64,000 nt of DNA from Epiperipatus broadwayi (taxonomy: Eukaryota > Onychophora > Udeonychophora > Euonychophora > Peripatidae): NCBI GenBank assembly GCA_028023455.1, contig JAQFVV010000017.1, positions 5,672,098-5,736,097 on the forward strand, given 5' to 3'. Positions 12,041 through 24,099 of the stretch are shown piece after piece. A program made the translations under genes and the position numbers. Position 1 is the first letter of the stretch. Each line of letters begins with the position of its first letter. The notes beneath the pieces were generated by a model, which saw only the letters and a list, made by a program, of their open reading frames with translations, made no database searches and had not been told where the DNA came from.

Positions 12041-13215
12041 TGATTTAAGGTCTCTCAAGATTTTAAAGAATTTTTTTTTAAGGATTATTTTAAATAAATC
12101 ATTGGAATATCAACTTGACTCTTTATACAATATATAAGGACTTTTATCAGTCGAAAAATGATTTATAGTCAATATTTTATATCATTATTTCAAACCACAG
12201 TATATCATTCCAAAATACTGATTAAAAAAAATCAAGTCAGATGTCACATGACCTAATTTTAATAAAGCTCGTGTTACAAAATATTGTTTCTTAAAAAAGG
12301 TGAAACAAAAAAGTCCAAATTTAATGATTAATTATCCTCATTATAACAAAATCCACAGTAGATATCAAATATATTATATTGGTTTAACATATTTCAATAT
12401 TTTGAAGCAGTATTATCCTGAAAATATATATATTTCATTAAATAGATTTTTAAAAAAATCAATTTTATGATTAACTTGAACTAATAACTAGGATAAATTT
12501 AATAGTTGATTATAACTTTCTATAGTTCAATTATAATTTTTTGTTTGCTTCAATTGTAAAGTGTACAAAATTATATTATTTATTTAAGTTTCACGTTAAA
12601 TTAAATGATTAATAAGAACAAGATAAAATTGATCTCACTGCATTCCGAAACATTATATATATAACTAAAGATATAACTAAGGCTGTATATATAGTTTATT
12701 ATACTTATAAATTGTTAATCTTAATATTGTTTTACATGTTTATTAATTTATATATAAATGTTTATTAATGGGTATCTTTATATCATTGGATATCTGTTCA
12801 TATTTCAATTATTATTTTTTGTTTTAACTATTAATTTTATTATTTTATATAAATTTTATATATTAATTTATATTTTTAACTCCATGCGTGATTTTTTTCT
12901 TCATTTGGAGTTTATCGTAAATCAGTATAAATAAATATAAAATAATTTATTGATCTTATTATAAACAATTTCCTAATGAAGCCCTTAATAGTTTATTGGA
13001 GGTTATGATTCACTTCTTTCTCTTTGATCATGATTTTGTATTTGTCTGTTTACCTGGAATGAATCCTCCTTATTTTTCTTACTATTGCTCCATTTTCATT
13101 TAGCATTACCATAATTTCCTGTTAGCAAAATATAAATGCTGTGTAAATATCAGAGATTAAGAATTTCCTATTATTATTAGCATCTGGGATCTTTTGAGGA
13201 TATCCATATTCTTCC
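12041..13215. other. AT-rich stretch, nothing firmly recognised
   Basis: The first few hundred bases may be a degraded continuation of the upstream LINE. No terminus or exon was recognised. Confidence 0.4.
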
Positions 13216-13219
13216 AGGA

Positions 13220-14440
13220 CTATACTCTTCTTGCTGCAATAAACTCATATAAAAAAAACCAATTTTCTCCTCCTTCAATCGATTTCCTGTTAGCCATTAT
13301 TATTTCCTCCACTAATCTTGACCAGTTAATTTGTTTTTCAAAAGATTTGTATGTCTGAAAAAAAAAAAAAGGATCCTTAATGGGCCACCAGTCTCCTATG
13401 CCAGGTTTGTATTTTTCATAAGATACTTGATACCAAATATCTTCATGAATCTCCTCATTCAAAGAAATTACCAATCACAGCTTGTTTGTAGCTATTTATG
13501 GGTTAAGAAAGTTTCATTAATATCATGCACAGTTTCTTCTAAATGGATTTATCTTCATTAGATTATATTTATGGTCTTTTTGATTGCTTAATTATTTCAG
13601 ATACTATCGAAATTCATTGAAATGGCACTTCTTTTGGGTTTTTTTTTGGAATTCTTTAGTCATCTTATATAATTATTTTGACATCAACTAAAGTCATAAT
13701 CTTGGCTTAGCAGTCATATATTCAATCCTGCTCTTTTGTAACAATTCTTCCCTATTTCATCTGCATTAATTCCTTACACTTTTAATTTGTTGCTGTAATT
13801 CAGCATTTACTTCATCATCAATCATTTCATGAAAGTTCTCATTTGTTGAACATTTTGGGTGATTTCTTTGAATTGTGGTCTACAATATATTTGTCTGAGA
13901 TTTCCATTCGTATTTTGATCTCTTCCATAATTCTCCCTTCTAATAAATACTGCATTATTTTTATTTTTTGCTTTACCTGCTTAATGCATTCTCTTTTATT
14001 CATTATTCCAGATTGATTTTAGACATCAAATCTTTTATTTCTTAAATTCTTTCAATTTTTTTAAATCTATTTTTTTAATTCTTCCTTCAGCATTTTAGAA
14101 ATCTCATCCACATTTTTTAAAATTCTTCACCCGAATTTTTTTAGAATTATTATCCATATGTTTCAGAAGTCATTAATACAAATGAAAAATAATCATTTTA
14201 CCATCTGCTTATTCTACTTCTTGTGACTACTGAACTTTAAATTTTTCTATTTTATTTCTATTTCTTAAAATTTTATCTGATTTCATTATCACTTACTGTA
14301 AAATCAATTCCTGTTATTTCCTTCTTTTAATCTCCTTTCCTGCCCTTAACTATATTTCATTCTATTTGCCAACTAAATTTCAATTCTTTAATCTTGTACT
14401 TTCTTACAAAAAATGTTAAAATCTCAGTTATTCCAACTCT
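13220..14440 (-). other. Unassigned minus-strand coding relic
   Basis: The + strand is rich in C and T here and the minus strand gives long, charged, lysine/asparagine-rich frames broken by stops. The longest (13474 to 13220, 84 codons) contains a W-rich piece, GIGDWWPIKDP. This looks like an old transposon protein, but I recognise no domain and cannot assign a family. The poly-A run at 13359-13371 disrupts the frame. Confidence 0.25.
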
Positions 14441-15329
14441 TTTCAGTGCATTATATTATGTAATTGGCAAACACTTAGTTACTATCAGGCTCTATATTAG
14501 GCATCATTTGTGTAATGGAAATAAAATATACTGAGTCTATATATTGGAAAGCCATTTATGAAATAGGAATATCATGAAGTGTAATTATGACAATGATCCT
14601 AACTTATAACACCAATTATATAAAGTAAACAACTTGGTAACAATAATTTATTTTATTCCTATTGTCATATTTGAAAATGCAAACACAGAAATAGTAAGAA
14701 TACTTGAGAATTTTAATGTATATAATGATTGCTTAAGGACTGATTTGAGAGAAGTATAGAATAAGACTTTTTTTTAGAAACTGAACACTCATTTCAATAA
14801 TTGTTTTTTTAAATAAAATCGACAATTATTTTAGTATTTAACTAAATAGTGAAATAACAATTAACAACTGACTACATACTACTACTAAACAATTTTATTT
14901 ATAAGTATGTGAAAGGAGTTTGCTGTTAATTGAAAGAAGACTCCGATTTTTCTCAGAGTTCTTAAGAAATTGAGCAGCACAAATTTATAACGTCTATTCC
15001 TAAATTCTTGGTGTTGCAACTATTATTATTATATGATTATTTATATAGTAAACAAATAGAGATGGGCTGTTAACAATATGCATCAAATAACATGTTGAAT
15101 TTATTATCAGTTTTTCAAGTTTATGCCTCAAGTTCTTATTGTGATGAAGAAATAGATTTTTATTTAAATGTACAAAATGTTTTTGATCAGACCAAACATT
15201 AATAAAAGATACTAAATCAGATTTATTCCTCAACAAGTTCTCATTGTGATGAAAAATTACTTTTATAAAATGTATAAAATATTTTTGATCATACCAAACA
15301 TTTTAAAATTGTTGCTAAAATTTGTGATT
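14441..15329. other. AT-rich stretch with repeat R2 copy 1 and a local duplication
   Basis: About 14915-15060 resembles 31970-32095 (shared TTTGCTGTTAA.TGAAAG, then a TGAGCA block). About 15110-15190 and 15235-15300 share TTCTCATTGTGATGAA and TTTTGATCA.ACCAAACAT blocks, a local duplication of roughly 120 bp. There is no gene. Confidence 0.45.
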
Positions 15330-16805
15330 GAAAGATGAAAAGGCTGAGTAAATTTGATTATGATGAAAGAAATGAGAGAATGGACACTTGAGTTCCTGAA
15401 TAAAAAAATGTTGCATATTAAGAATTTTTTGAGAAAAATATTAAAAATGGAAATGGTCATGGATATTTCAAAATAAAGGTATAGCAGAATTAAGTTATAT
15501 TTTGACTAACATAAAATATGTATTTCAATACTGAAATGTTCTTAATAGATTCAACATAGAAAATGATCATTGATTAGTGAGATGTAAGATGTGTATTAAT
15601 GCAGAAAGACATTATTAACAGTTGATATTCCTAATCTTCAGAGATATTCCAATGAATTTAAATTAAATTGCAAAACAGACTTTGAAGATGGTTCAAACTT
15701 AACCAAGATGACTGAGAAGATAATTAGTAAAAGTGGCAATTTACCAATAAATTTTATACTGAGACAAAACAATACATGAAAAAAAAAAGAATATATATTT
15801 TAAATGATCCATTAAGAAATTGTAAAATGGTATGAAAAATAATCTAATGATATAATAAAATATAATTGGCAATTAGCAAAGAAAGTTATAAAAAAGAATG
15901 TCTCAACAGTGTAAATTAGCATCTTGATTTTGGTAAGAAAGTTATATCTGCTATAATAAAAAAGGATGAAAGAATTATTAAAAACAGACATGACATCATA
16001 AATATATGGAAGAGTTCCCTATTATAGTAATAAAGAATAAGAAAAGAAAGTATCACATATAGTTATTACATCTTATGAATTGCCCAGCACTTTAAACGAA
16101 GAAATGAAACATGTAATTAAATCTATGAAGAGGGAAAAGCTCCAGGAAATGATGAAGTTATTGATATTTTAAAAACAAAGTGAAGAAATAAAAAAAAATG
16201 TTGTCTAAACAATAAAGATGCATCCCATGATTGGAAGAATGCAATAGTAATTTATTTAAGAACAAAATAATGAAGATAGTATAAATTAAATCAATCAGTC
16301 TTCTACCAGTTCTAAATAAAATGTTTACTAAGGTAAATATAACTCACCAAAAGAAGCTGGATTAAAAATGGTAATCCAAATATTATGAGAAATTATACAA
16401 AATATGAGCTACCATTATGCTTTGGATTTGTAAATTATAAAAAAAAACATTTGATTCTATAAGTTTTTCTGTGGTTATTAAAGCAATGGATCATCAATAA
16501 ACACCCGAGATAGTCATACTCCGAGGAATATTTATCAAAATGCAACAGCAATGATTAAATTACATGGTAAAAACATTAAGAACATACAACAAGGTAATTC
16601 CACGTCTTCAAAACTTTTTACAGATTAAAATGGAAGGATAAAGAAGTAAAAAAGTAAACAGAAATTATTTAAATCATTTTGCAGATGATGCAATTAATTT
16701 TGCAACTAATACCTCAGAGATTTAGAAAATCATTGTAAAAGTTATTATTTGAAAATAAAAAAGTAAAACTAAAGATAAATGCTAAAAAAATTAAAGTAAT
16801 GTTCA

Positions 16806-17158
16806 CACGATCACCATTCTTCATGCTTACACAAGCTGTTTACACACAGGTTAAACTCTCCATACAGTAGCGCCACTCAGTGCAAGCTAACTATAAAGTT
16901 TTAGATCCAAAATGAAAACATTAGTTAGCTAAAAAAGTAAAAGATGGCTGCTGGAGGGTTGCATTGGATCCTAGATCTATGTGCAGTGCTCTCAGATCCA
17001 AGGTTCCTCACTGATTAAAGCCGCAAGCTAGAAACTAATCTGGAGATATTGGATGAGTAGGGACTAGATAGGGATTTTATGCACAAACCGTCTTGCATCC
17101 AGTGATTCCTCTGGCTTGCACTGAATGGTGCTACTGTAAGGAGAGTTTAACCTGTGTG
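16806..17158. mobile_element. Foldback element FB-A, copy 1, with hammerhead motif and 9-bp TSD
   Basis: The element begins CACGATCACC and ends CCTGTGTG. It is flanked by TAATGTTCA at 16797-16805 and again at 17159-17167; the homologous RTE position near 58145 (TAATGTTCA) has one copy, which confirms the insertion. The arms are inverted: ACACAGGTTAAACTCTCC near 16843 mirrors GGAGAGTTTAACCTGTGT near 17140, and both continue through a TACAGTAG...GCAAGC block. The interior holds a hammerhead-like segment. A 9-bp duplication would fit Merlin or Mutator-type elements; no transposase is present. Confidence 0.8.
16995..17056 (+). ncRNA. Hammerhead ribozyme motif, family A, core mutated
   Basis: Stem I outer strand ATCCAA (16995-17000) and inner TTCCTCA (17004-17010) are followed by CTGATTA (17011-17017), a short stem II, GAAA (17031-17034), CTAATC (17035-17040) and TGGAGATATTGGAT (17041-17054). 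The G8 position is T and the cleavage triplet is ATC, so cleavage activity is unlikely. It is clearly related to the intact-looking copy at 37315-37373. Confidence 0.55.
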
Positions 17159-17775
17159 TAATGTTCAATGGTTTTTCTCAAAAAAAAAAAAAAAAATTGA
17201 TAATCATGAATTAAAAAAAATTAACAACTAAAATAAAATATGATAGACTTTTAATGGAAATGGAAACAGAGGATGAAATCAATCATAGAATTAAACTCAG
17301 AAGAAATGCTTTTGATAGAAGTAATGGAAATATATCTCTTTGAAAAAAAAAATGTTTTTTTTATATAGATGTGTTTTACCAGCTCTGATTTATGGATTTA
17401 GAACTTGGACACTTCATGGAAGAGCAATACAATTCAATCCACTCAATGAAATATGGAAAGATGTATAACAGAAATAAAAAGAAAAGATCGAAAAAGAAAT
17501 ACACGAATAAGAAAACAAACAGGTACTTTCCGACATCAATGTAAGAATTATGAGACTGAAAAGGAGTTGGTCTGGACATATTGCCTAAAAAATAATAATA
17601 GCTGAACAGTTAGTTTTAAAATACATCCAAGAGATTATAAATAGCTTAGAAAGAAACAATATGAAATGACTGAAAAAATTAGTTGGCCAGTGTGTTAAGA
17701 AGCTAGTGGTAAAAGAAGTTGGATTAAACTTGAAGCATCCTTCATCTTGCGGGGATCAATAATGGTTGATAATGA

Positions 17776-17929
17776 TGTGTATGAATTTTTTTAATAGGTC
17801 ATAATCCAAAGACTTATGAAGACTCAATCACGACTGATCAGTTTCATCCCAAGCATATATCTTTAAAAATATATTAGATATTTTGAATACTTATCAAAGA
17901 AAATTTAAATAAGTATGCAACAATTATTC
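17776..17929. other. Short AT-rich spacer
   Basis: Nothing was recognised between the RTE tail and repeat R1. Confidence 0.4.
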
Positions 17930-18870
17930 ATCCTTCTATACATTTATTATTGAAAATGTTCTAATTTTTAATATATTTAAAATATTTTAGGAAATTATAA
18001 AGTAAATATGAACTTTAAATGAATAATAGCTATTTAAAATTAAATAGAAAATAAATATAATTTCAGTTAAAGTAAATTTAATGGAAGAACCTTAAATTTA
18101 AACTATCTTTAAATATATACATAAATTAATGTCTGCATAGTTACAAATTTCTTTTCTAGAAGTTTCACGTAACTCTCTTTTAAATGGATTGTCCTATAAT
18201 AGTCGGTATGTTGGACTTTAATATGAGCAAGGAAGACCATCCAAGATATCTCAAAAAAAAAAATAAACTAAAGGATTTGCTTACTTGCAACATTTTACAA
18301 TTCATTTATAAGCAATTTTCATATACTGTCTTCATAAATATTGTCTTTCAGCTAAATCAGGGGTTCCCAACCTTTTTGATCCCCTTGGTTTTTAGTATGT
18401 TATCCAGTACCCCTTTATTCATTATAATAAAAAATATAGTGTACCATGCACTATATCATATGCATGCGAAGGCACAGATCCCATGGAGGCAAGTCTCGGA
18501 AGCACACCGATCTAGCAAATTTCACTAGCTATCTAGAATCACAATTGTTTTGAAATTACACCGCAGTAAGAAAAAGATCTATGCAACTTCACTATGTCGG
18601 AGTCCAAAATGAGACCTGAAATATTGCTGCTGTGGCTGAGAGACAGTACTAACATCAAATAGCCTGGAAATGCTGATATTATTTTTGGAATATATTAATA
18701 TTTATTTACTTGCTTTTCATCATATCCTCGAATAAACTTCTTGTGAGCCCTGGAGGAATGGGTATTCCAGGTTGGGAATCCCTGAGCTAGATTGTTTTTA
18801 TCATGGCATTAATTTTGTTCTAAGAATTTCACTATTTCTTATCCAGAAGATTCTTTTGCTCTCACATTCA
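17930..18870 (+). repeat. Dispersed repeat R1, copy 2, split by a hAT MITE
   Basis: It aligns with 1440-1900 on both sides of the insertion: AACTTTAAATGAATAATAG near 18010, TAGAAGTTTCACGTAACTC near 18158, GTCTTTCAG before the insert and TTGTTTTTATC after it. A plus-strand frame at 18184-18528 runs across the boundary into the MITE and is a chance frame. Confidence 0.65.
18358..18784. mobile_element. hAT MITE, 427 bp, with near-perfect ends and 8-bp TSD
   Basis: The left end is CAGGGGTTCCCAACCT and the right end AGGTTGGGAATCCCTG; these are inverted repeats of 16 bp with one mismatch. The flanks are AGCTAAAT (18350-18357) and AGCTAGAT (18785-18792), an 8-bp target duplication with one mismatch. 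Both features are diagnostic for hAT. There is no transposase. The unoccupied site is visible in R1 copy 1 at 1798-1805. Confidence 0.9.
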
Positions 18871-19639
18871 TGCAAGACTGATTGAATGAATGAAGCTCTT
18901 GTTTAAATACTTTTCATTTTAATAAACATTTATTGTCATAATCATTACCAAAGTTATCAAAAATAAATATTTGTATGTTGTTTTTAATGGTTTTTATTTT
19001 TAAATGAAATGAATAATACATTAATAATTATCAACTTTTAATTAATCCAGTTATTCAACTATTTAACACATGCTTAGCACTTAACATTAGTAATAAAAGA
19101 AAAAAAAAGTTTTTATCTAATTATAATTACTTTTAAATTGAAAATAATAAGTATTTAAAATGTTATTTTCTTCATAGTAAAAATCTTTTTTTCACAAATA
19201 ATACATAGATACATATATAAAGGCAGGACTCGTCCACACAAATGTGTGATGTCTAAATATATATAAAGATTTACTTTGCAATGAATTTTAATCATGAGTA
19301 CCTCAAAAACTTTGATTTTAAACTTCCTCATTTAAATAAAAAATAAGATTTGAATATTGTATTAATTTTTTTAATAATAAAAAATTAACAATCCACATAA
19401 TTTTAAAGCTTAACATCACTCAAAATGAAACAAAATTATTTCACGCAAGATGCTGATATTAAATTACAAATTTATATAATTATTTTTAAATTTCATAAAA
19501 AAGTTAAATCCAAATTACCCAAATACAAAATTCAACCAGACTAGCCAAAAAAAATAAAATCAAACTCACAAACAATAGTTTCACTGCTACAAGCAGACTT
19601 CTCAAGTGTAAAGAATTACAAAACAACACCATATTTACA
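18871..19639. other. AT-rich stretch, nothing recognised
   Basis: There is no exon, RNA or terminus that I can name. Confidence 0.5.
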
Positions 19640-20300
19640 TTAAACATCCATTTACCTCCCATCCATCCTTAATATTAAAAGAACTTTTAAATAAGTTAAT
19701 TGCTTCAGAATAATAAATTTTCAATAATAAAGATTCTTTAATTCTTCTTTTTATTTCATATCTCTCAAAGAAGACAACCTTAGCTTCATCAAAATTAATG
19801 GTGTTGCCTGTATCTTTTTCATGGACATACAAAGCAGAAGAACTAAGATATTTATTTATAACCTTACTTTTATGAACCTTAATTCTTTCATTTAAACTCA
19901 AACTACTCTAACCTATGTAAACCTTCTTACAAAAACAAGGGATATTATACACTACACCAGAAATAGTTTCCTATCAAAAATTTCCTTTGTATTATTTAAT
20001 AAATTATTCAAATTAATACGCCTTTTCAAAGTAATTTTCTTATGTCCAAACAAATTACTATTCTTACATACAATTTTATAAGACAATTTAAATGGCAAAG
20101 AAATAAAATCATATTTTTCTTTATCCTTTACATCCTTACAGATATTATTATTAAATAAAATACTTTTAACAAATTTATCAGAGTAGCCATCACTCAAATA
20201 ATCTTTATAAAATTGACCTTTCTGAAACAAAGCTACCCACCCCACTAGAATTATTTAATTTCTTATTCCTATAACAATAATTTCTTAAAGCAGCTACTTT
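19640..20300 (-). pseudogene. Penelope-like element relic with GIY-YIG endonuclease domain
   Basis: Reading the minus strand from about 20245 gives LPFKLSYKIVCKNSNLFG, then LKRRINLNNLLNNTKEIFD, the typical lead-in to the GIY-YIG domain of Penelope-like elements. After a frameshift near 19955 the frame continues with GVVYNIPCFCKKVYIG (VYIG at about 19912-19923), a stop, and SLNERIKVHKSKV. It ends with a SALYVHEKDTGNTINFDEAKV block and a KRRIKESLLL.K..YSEAINL block down to 19635. In live Penelope elements this domain nicks target DNA for the element's reverse transcriptase. The VY..PC.CKKVYIG pattern with the following R..H and ESL.I is a good family match. A frameshift and at least one stop make it inactive. 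The RT portion is not visible here. Confidence 0.75.
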
Positions 20301-20639
20301 ATGAGATAACTACGAAGATAGAAATATTTGCTATGACAATAAAACCTGTAATTAAATGAGTATTTTTTTAAATTTCTTTAACCAATTTCATTAAGTTTCA
20401 TTTATTGTATCAACATTTTGTTATAAATCAAGCTCTATGTAACAATTGAATTCAATCAATTAACTATATTTTTGTATACAATTGATAAAAAAAAAACTGT
20501 GAAAATATAATAGAATTTGACTGAATTTTCTTGAGGGAATTAATTAAAAAATTCAAGATAACATCACATGATTTTTCATATAACTTTTTAACATTGCTAT
20601 CAATCAAAATAAATTTTGGAATTGTATTTAAAAGATTTA
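20301..20639. other. AT-rich spacer
   Basis: Nothing was recognised. Confidence 0.4.
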
Positions 20640-22040
20640 AAGTCAAAAAAACAACAACACCGAAATTGGTCAGCGAATGTGTTTATACTACGGTCTAGGT
20701 AGCATTTTAAAATGTATTCATATTACTAAAAAAATAACGGCAGCATACGACTATTAGTTGCATGGTCCTACATTTAAATTTTAAATATACAAAAATATTA
20801 GTAAACAAAATATGACGTCAATTGATTTCTAAAATTATATCTAGCTTTAATTACATTAATATATATTTTATGCATAGAGAAACCTATGCCTAAATTCCTA
20901 GTGTCAGATATATATTTCGCTAAAAAAATATATTGACAGAATTTTTTTTCCACAAAGTTAAAAAATACAATTCTATTCAGAAATCCGTAATACCAATACG
21001 GGAAATATTGAAAATTAATCCTCCCGACAACAGATTATACAACAAATTTATTTTTAAATCAAAATCTATTAAAACACAAGAGGATCTTCCTACTAGTAAA
21101 TGAATACAGAGGCTGCGTATGGACTATTAAATCACGAGATCAAGATTTTCGGATATCCAAAAAATCACCGACAGTTCAAATTTCAAAAGAACTGACAATA
21201 CGCTATTCAAATACTAAAATCTGTTTTCAATTTATATTAATAAATGTTAATTTGTCGTTCATGTGAGCATTTTCAAATACTTTCATTTAACTTTTTTAAA
21301 TGATTCCTAAATCTACAAATTAGTGACAGAAATGAAAAAGCAAATATAAACAGTTATTTTCTATAGCAAAGAGATCTATTTTGGGGTGTGATAAGCTAAT
21401 AATTTTGTACTCTAATAATGCAATATACAGAACGCGTACATCAGCAAATTATTGAAAGATAAAAAAATTAGACATATAACGAAAAAAAGAAAACAATATT
21501 AATCTACGTATTAGCAGACGATAACTAAAGTAAACCGGATACACGGCGGGAAATCAATTTTGATTTTGTCGCCATATTGAGAAAAATGTTATAAGTACAA
21601 CAACGGACCGATGTAGTTTCTAATACTATCCACAATAATTACTAATTCATTACTATAAAATTAATGCACGTTCAACTCAACAGAAGATAGACAGCACGTG
21701 GTTTATGAATTTTGAACTGACCTTTAAGCAATGTTTTCGTCCGGGTGTTCGAAAAAGAACCAGGATGGAAAATGGCCAGGATGAAAAAATCTTTTGCAAA
21801 TAGTTCGTTTTAAATTCGTACACTCGCTGTTACTGAAATTATAACTTTTTTTTGCTTGTTTTTATAAATTTAACTTATGTAATACTTACCGTTAATATTT
21901 TCAGTAAATCATGAAAAGCAATAATATACATATATATGAGGATAAGCTATAGTAATATTAAACTAAATTTCATCGCGCATTATGATTAACTAGTAATTTT
22001 TTCTCGTAAGATTAGAGATTAGTGCGATTTAAAAACGAGA
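20640..22040 (+). promoter_or_regulatory. CpG-retaining region upstream of SUCLG2; likely promoter and 5' UTR
   Basis: CpG dinucleotides, rare in most of the window, are frequent here and continue into exon 1. Visible candidate sites are a full CRE palindrome TGACGTCA (20813-20820), GGCGGGAAA (21545-21553, E2F-like), CGCCATATTG near 21570 (YY1-like on the other strand) and an E box CACGTG (21695-21700). No TATA box can be singled out in such AT-rich DNA. The position directly before the SUCLG2 start codon supports a promoter role; the individual factor sites are only sequence matches. Confidence 0.5.
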
Positions 22041-22100
22041 ATGGCTGCATATTTGGGAATGTATTACCGGCATAAATTATTTAAAAAAATTACTAAACAG
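22041..22100 (+). CDS. SUCLG2: SUCLG2 exon 1 (start codon and mitochondrial targeting sequence)
   Basis: This is the first coding exon of the GDP-forming succinyl-CoA ligase beta subunit, 20 codons. The ATG has a good context (A at -3, G at +4). The peptide starts MAAYLGMYYR, has many basic residues (R, H, K) and no acidic ones, as expected for a mitochondrial import signal. The exon ends ...ACTAAACAG followed by a GTTAGT donor at 22101, in phase 0, which matches the phase-0 start of exon 2 at 27915. It sits at the end of a CpG-retaining region that looks like a promoter. The exon itself is too short and variable to be recognised by homology alone; I assign it from the start context, transit-like composition, splice phase and position. 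An RNA read joining 22100 to 27915 would confirm it. Confidence 0.6.
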
Positions 22101-23581
22101 GTTAGTGCAAAAAATATTTTCAAGATCGCTGGTATAAAAGTATGGTTAATATATTTTTGTTCAAATTGCGGTTATTCAATGCAAAAAATTAATTGTCAGA
22201 TAATTATTTGTCAAACTTTACAATATTTAAATATTTTGAATTAAAAAAAAAGTATAGCTCATTTACTTGTTAAAACAGTTTATAAAAAGCGTGCCAAACT
22301 TTACAGATAGACGGAGTTTTTTAAATATATATATATATATTTTAGTGCAATGTATACAAAAATACTTGTCAAAGTTTTATAATTATGGCAATATGACCAA
22401 TGTTGAGCGTAAAAATAGTAATACTGCTGATTTGGCTTCTTGCCGGTGACGTTATTTTTTGATAGTAAAAGAATATATTCATTGCTTAAACAATTTGTTA
22501 AAAATTATTGATGAATTATTTAATAAATAATACAAATTGTCGAAATAATAAAAAAAGTGACTATCATTAACTTATCAAAGAATGAATTCTGGTTTCTGGA
22601 ACATTGGCATTTTGTCTATTTATTAGAACCTTTTCAGCACTTGATTCTTTACTTATATGATATAAATTATAATCTTTATCTTTCGATGTCTGCCTATTTT
22701 TTTTCATATATGCGCTTAAATATGTTCGCGTTTAAAACGTGAATAAAATTTAAATCCTACGTCCAACTAACTAAAGTTATAAATGCTATTGTGGTTTTTA
22801 TTTGACAACACACATATTCAAACCTCCTTTTTGTGATTATATATTTTATGCCCTCCAATTATTTATCTTGTAATCAACTTTTTCCTTAAAATTATTAACT
22901 TTATTTTGTTGACCCCGTTTTGCCCCTAAATATTTTTTAAAGTTCTACAATTTTCTCAACGTCCAGTATTTAATGCATTCGTGTTGCTCTATCACGCCAA
23001 TTTTTTTCAGCGCTCATTTCAAATTTGTTTTATTTTTAATTATCCTAATTTATTCACTTTCAAAACTATTCGCAGCCACTTGTTTAACTCCATTGTTTCC
23101 ACATTTCTATTTCTTATTAAAAGCTTTTTTCAGATATGTATTTTATACCCAAATTATTTTCTGTCCAATAAAAATAAATATCGAGTATTAATTTAAGTAA
23201 AATTAATAAATACAGTATCTTAAATATTATATACCCATTTCACAACCTAAATTTGCACCATATTTTGACTAGTGTATATGAACACAATGAAAACTGTAAA
23301 ATTAGTTTAATTTGTGCATGTTTAAAAAGCACACTTGTTGGAAGTTGTTTGATTTTGACAGTTATATAACCATTCTTACAAAGAATTAAAATATGTAGAA
23401 AAAAATAATAATTAATAGGAAAATAAACATAGAAAAGCAATCTTTTGAATTTTAAAATCTTTGATTACTATCAAATACTTTTGTGATTATCAAAAATATT
23501 GAATTTGTCTAATTACTAGTTCAGATAAACTATCATTATAATATAATAAATAATAATAAAAAATCATACACAACAGCTATA
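22101..23581. other. SUCLG2 intron 1, first part; no genes seen
   Basis: CpG content falls off after about 22450. A short (AT)n run lies near 22326-22340. The small open frames here lack any recognisable domain. Confidence 0.5.
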
Positions 23582-23892
23582 AATAAATCAACAACTCTTG
23601 TTTTAAATATGAAAATCCAATATGTATATAAATATTACACAGAGTAAAAAAATTTAAAATAAAAGATAAATACTAATCCACCAAGCACTTTTGGTACTAT
23701 ATACCAGATTCCTGGTGACTAATTGAAACTGAACGGTTAATATTCCAGTACTGGAATATTAACCGTTCAGTTTGAATTGGTCGCCAGGAATCTGGTATAC
23801 AATACCGAAAGAGCTTGTCGAATTAGTATTTATTTTTTATTTTAAATTTTTTTACTCTGTGTAATATTTATATATGTATAGGATTTTTACAT
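23582..23892. mobile_element. Hairpin-forming foldback MITE, about 310 bp
   Basis: A near-perfect palindrome spans 23611-23888, centred between 23749 and 23750 (TTCCAGT/ACTGGAA). The arms match over about 138 bp with few differences, including AATATTACACAGAGTAAAAA and GGAATCTGGTAT blocks. AACAGCTAT(A) occurs directly on both sides (23572-23581 and 23893-23902), a candidate 10-bp target duplication. No coding sequence is present. Confidence 0.65.
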
Positions 23893-23959
23893 AACAGCTA
23901 TATAAATATATTAAAAATAATTTTTAGTGCACTTTTCAAATGTTAATCATATATTTTAA

Positions 23960-24060
23960 TGTTAATGTGATGTGATGTGATGTATTGTGGCTTCTCCTTA
24001 AACGAAGTCAAGAATATCTCAGCAATTATGCCCAGATAAACCTGTTAACCAATTATTGCA
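23960..24060 (+). repeat. Dispersed repeat R3, copy 1
   Basis: It shares GCTTCTCCTTAAAC, AAGTCAAGAAT, GCAATTATG and CCAGA..A.CCTGTTA blocks with 44015-44100. The family is unknown. It lies just outside the Penelope relic pair. Confidence 0.55.
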
Positions 24061-24099
24061 TATATAACATCATCTAGTGTTCCCTAATTCAAATAAAAT

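Larger units (their letters stand above)
15330..17775 (+). pseudogene. RTE-type LINE, degraded copy B (endonuclease end plus RT)
   Basis: The copy starts in the C-terminal half of the apurinic-type endonuclease. A relic of ERNER appears near 15370, and 15480-15600 reads like the family's EIDYILTN ... GSDHRLVR region. It then follows the RT frame of the better copy at 61836-64000: VDIPNLQ near 15625, KAPGNDE near 16135, FVNYKK near 16420, FADDA near 16678 and ALIYGF near 17375. It ends with the ILRGINNG relic and a TGATAATGATG tail at about 17745-17778. In a live element one protein would nick DNA and reverse-transcribe the LINE RNA. Many stops and frameshifts make this copy dead. It is interrupted by a 353-bp foldback element at 16806-17158. 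Confidence 0.85.

Noticed and set aside
18184-18528. A 114-codon open frame
   Set aside because: It crosses the border between repeat R1 and the hAT MITE inserted in it, so it cannot be an ancestral gene.
22267-22449. Possible additional coding exon after SUCLG2 exon 1
   Set aside because: The frame is low-complexity, contains an (AT)n run and has no homology to the expected SUCLG2 sequence, which exon 2 supplies in phase.
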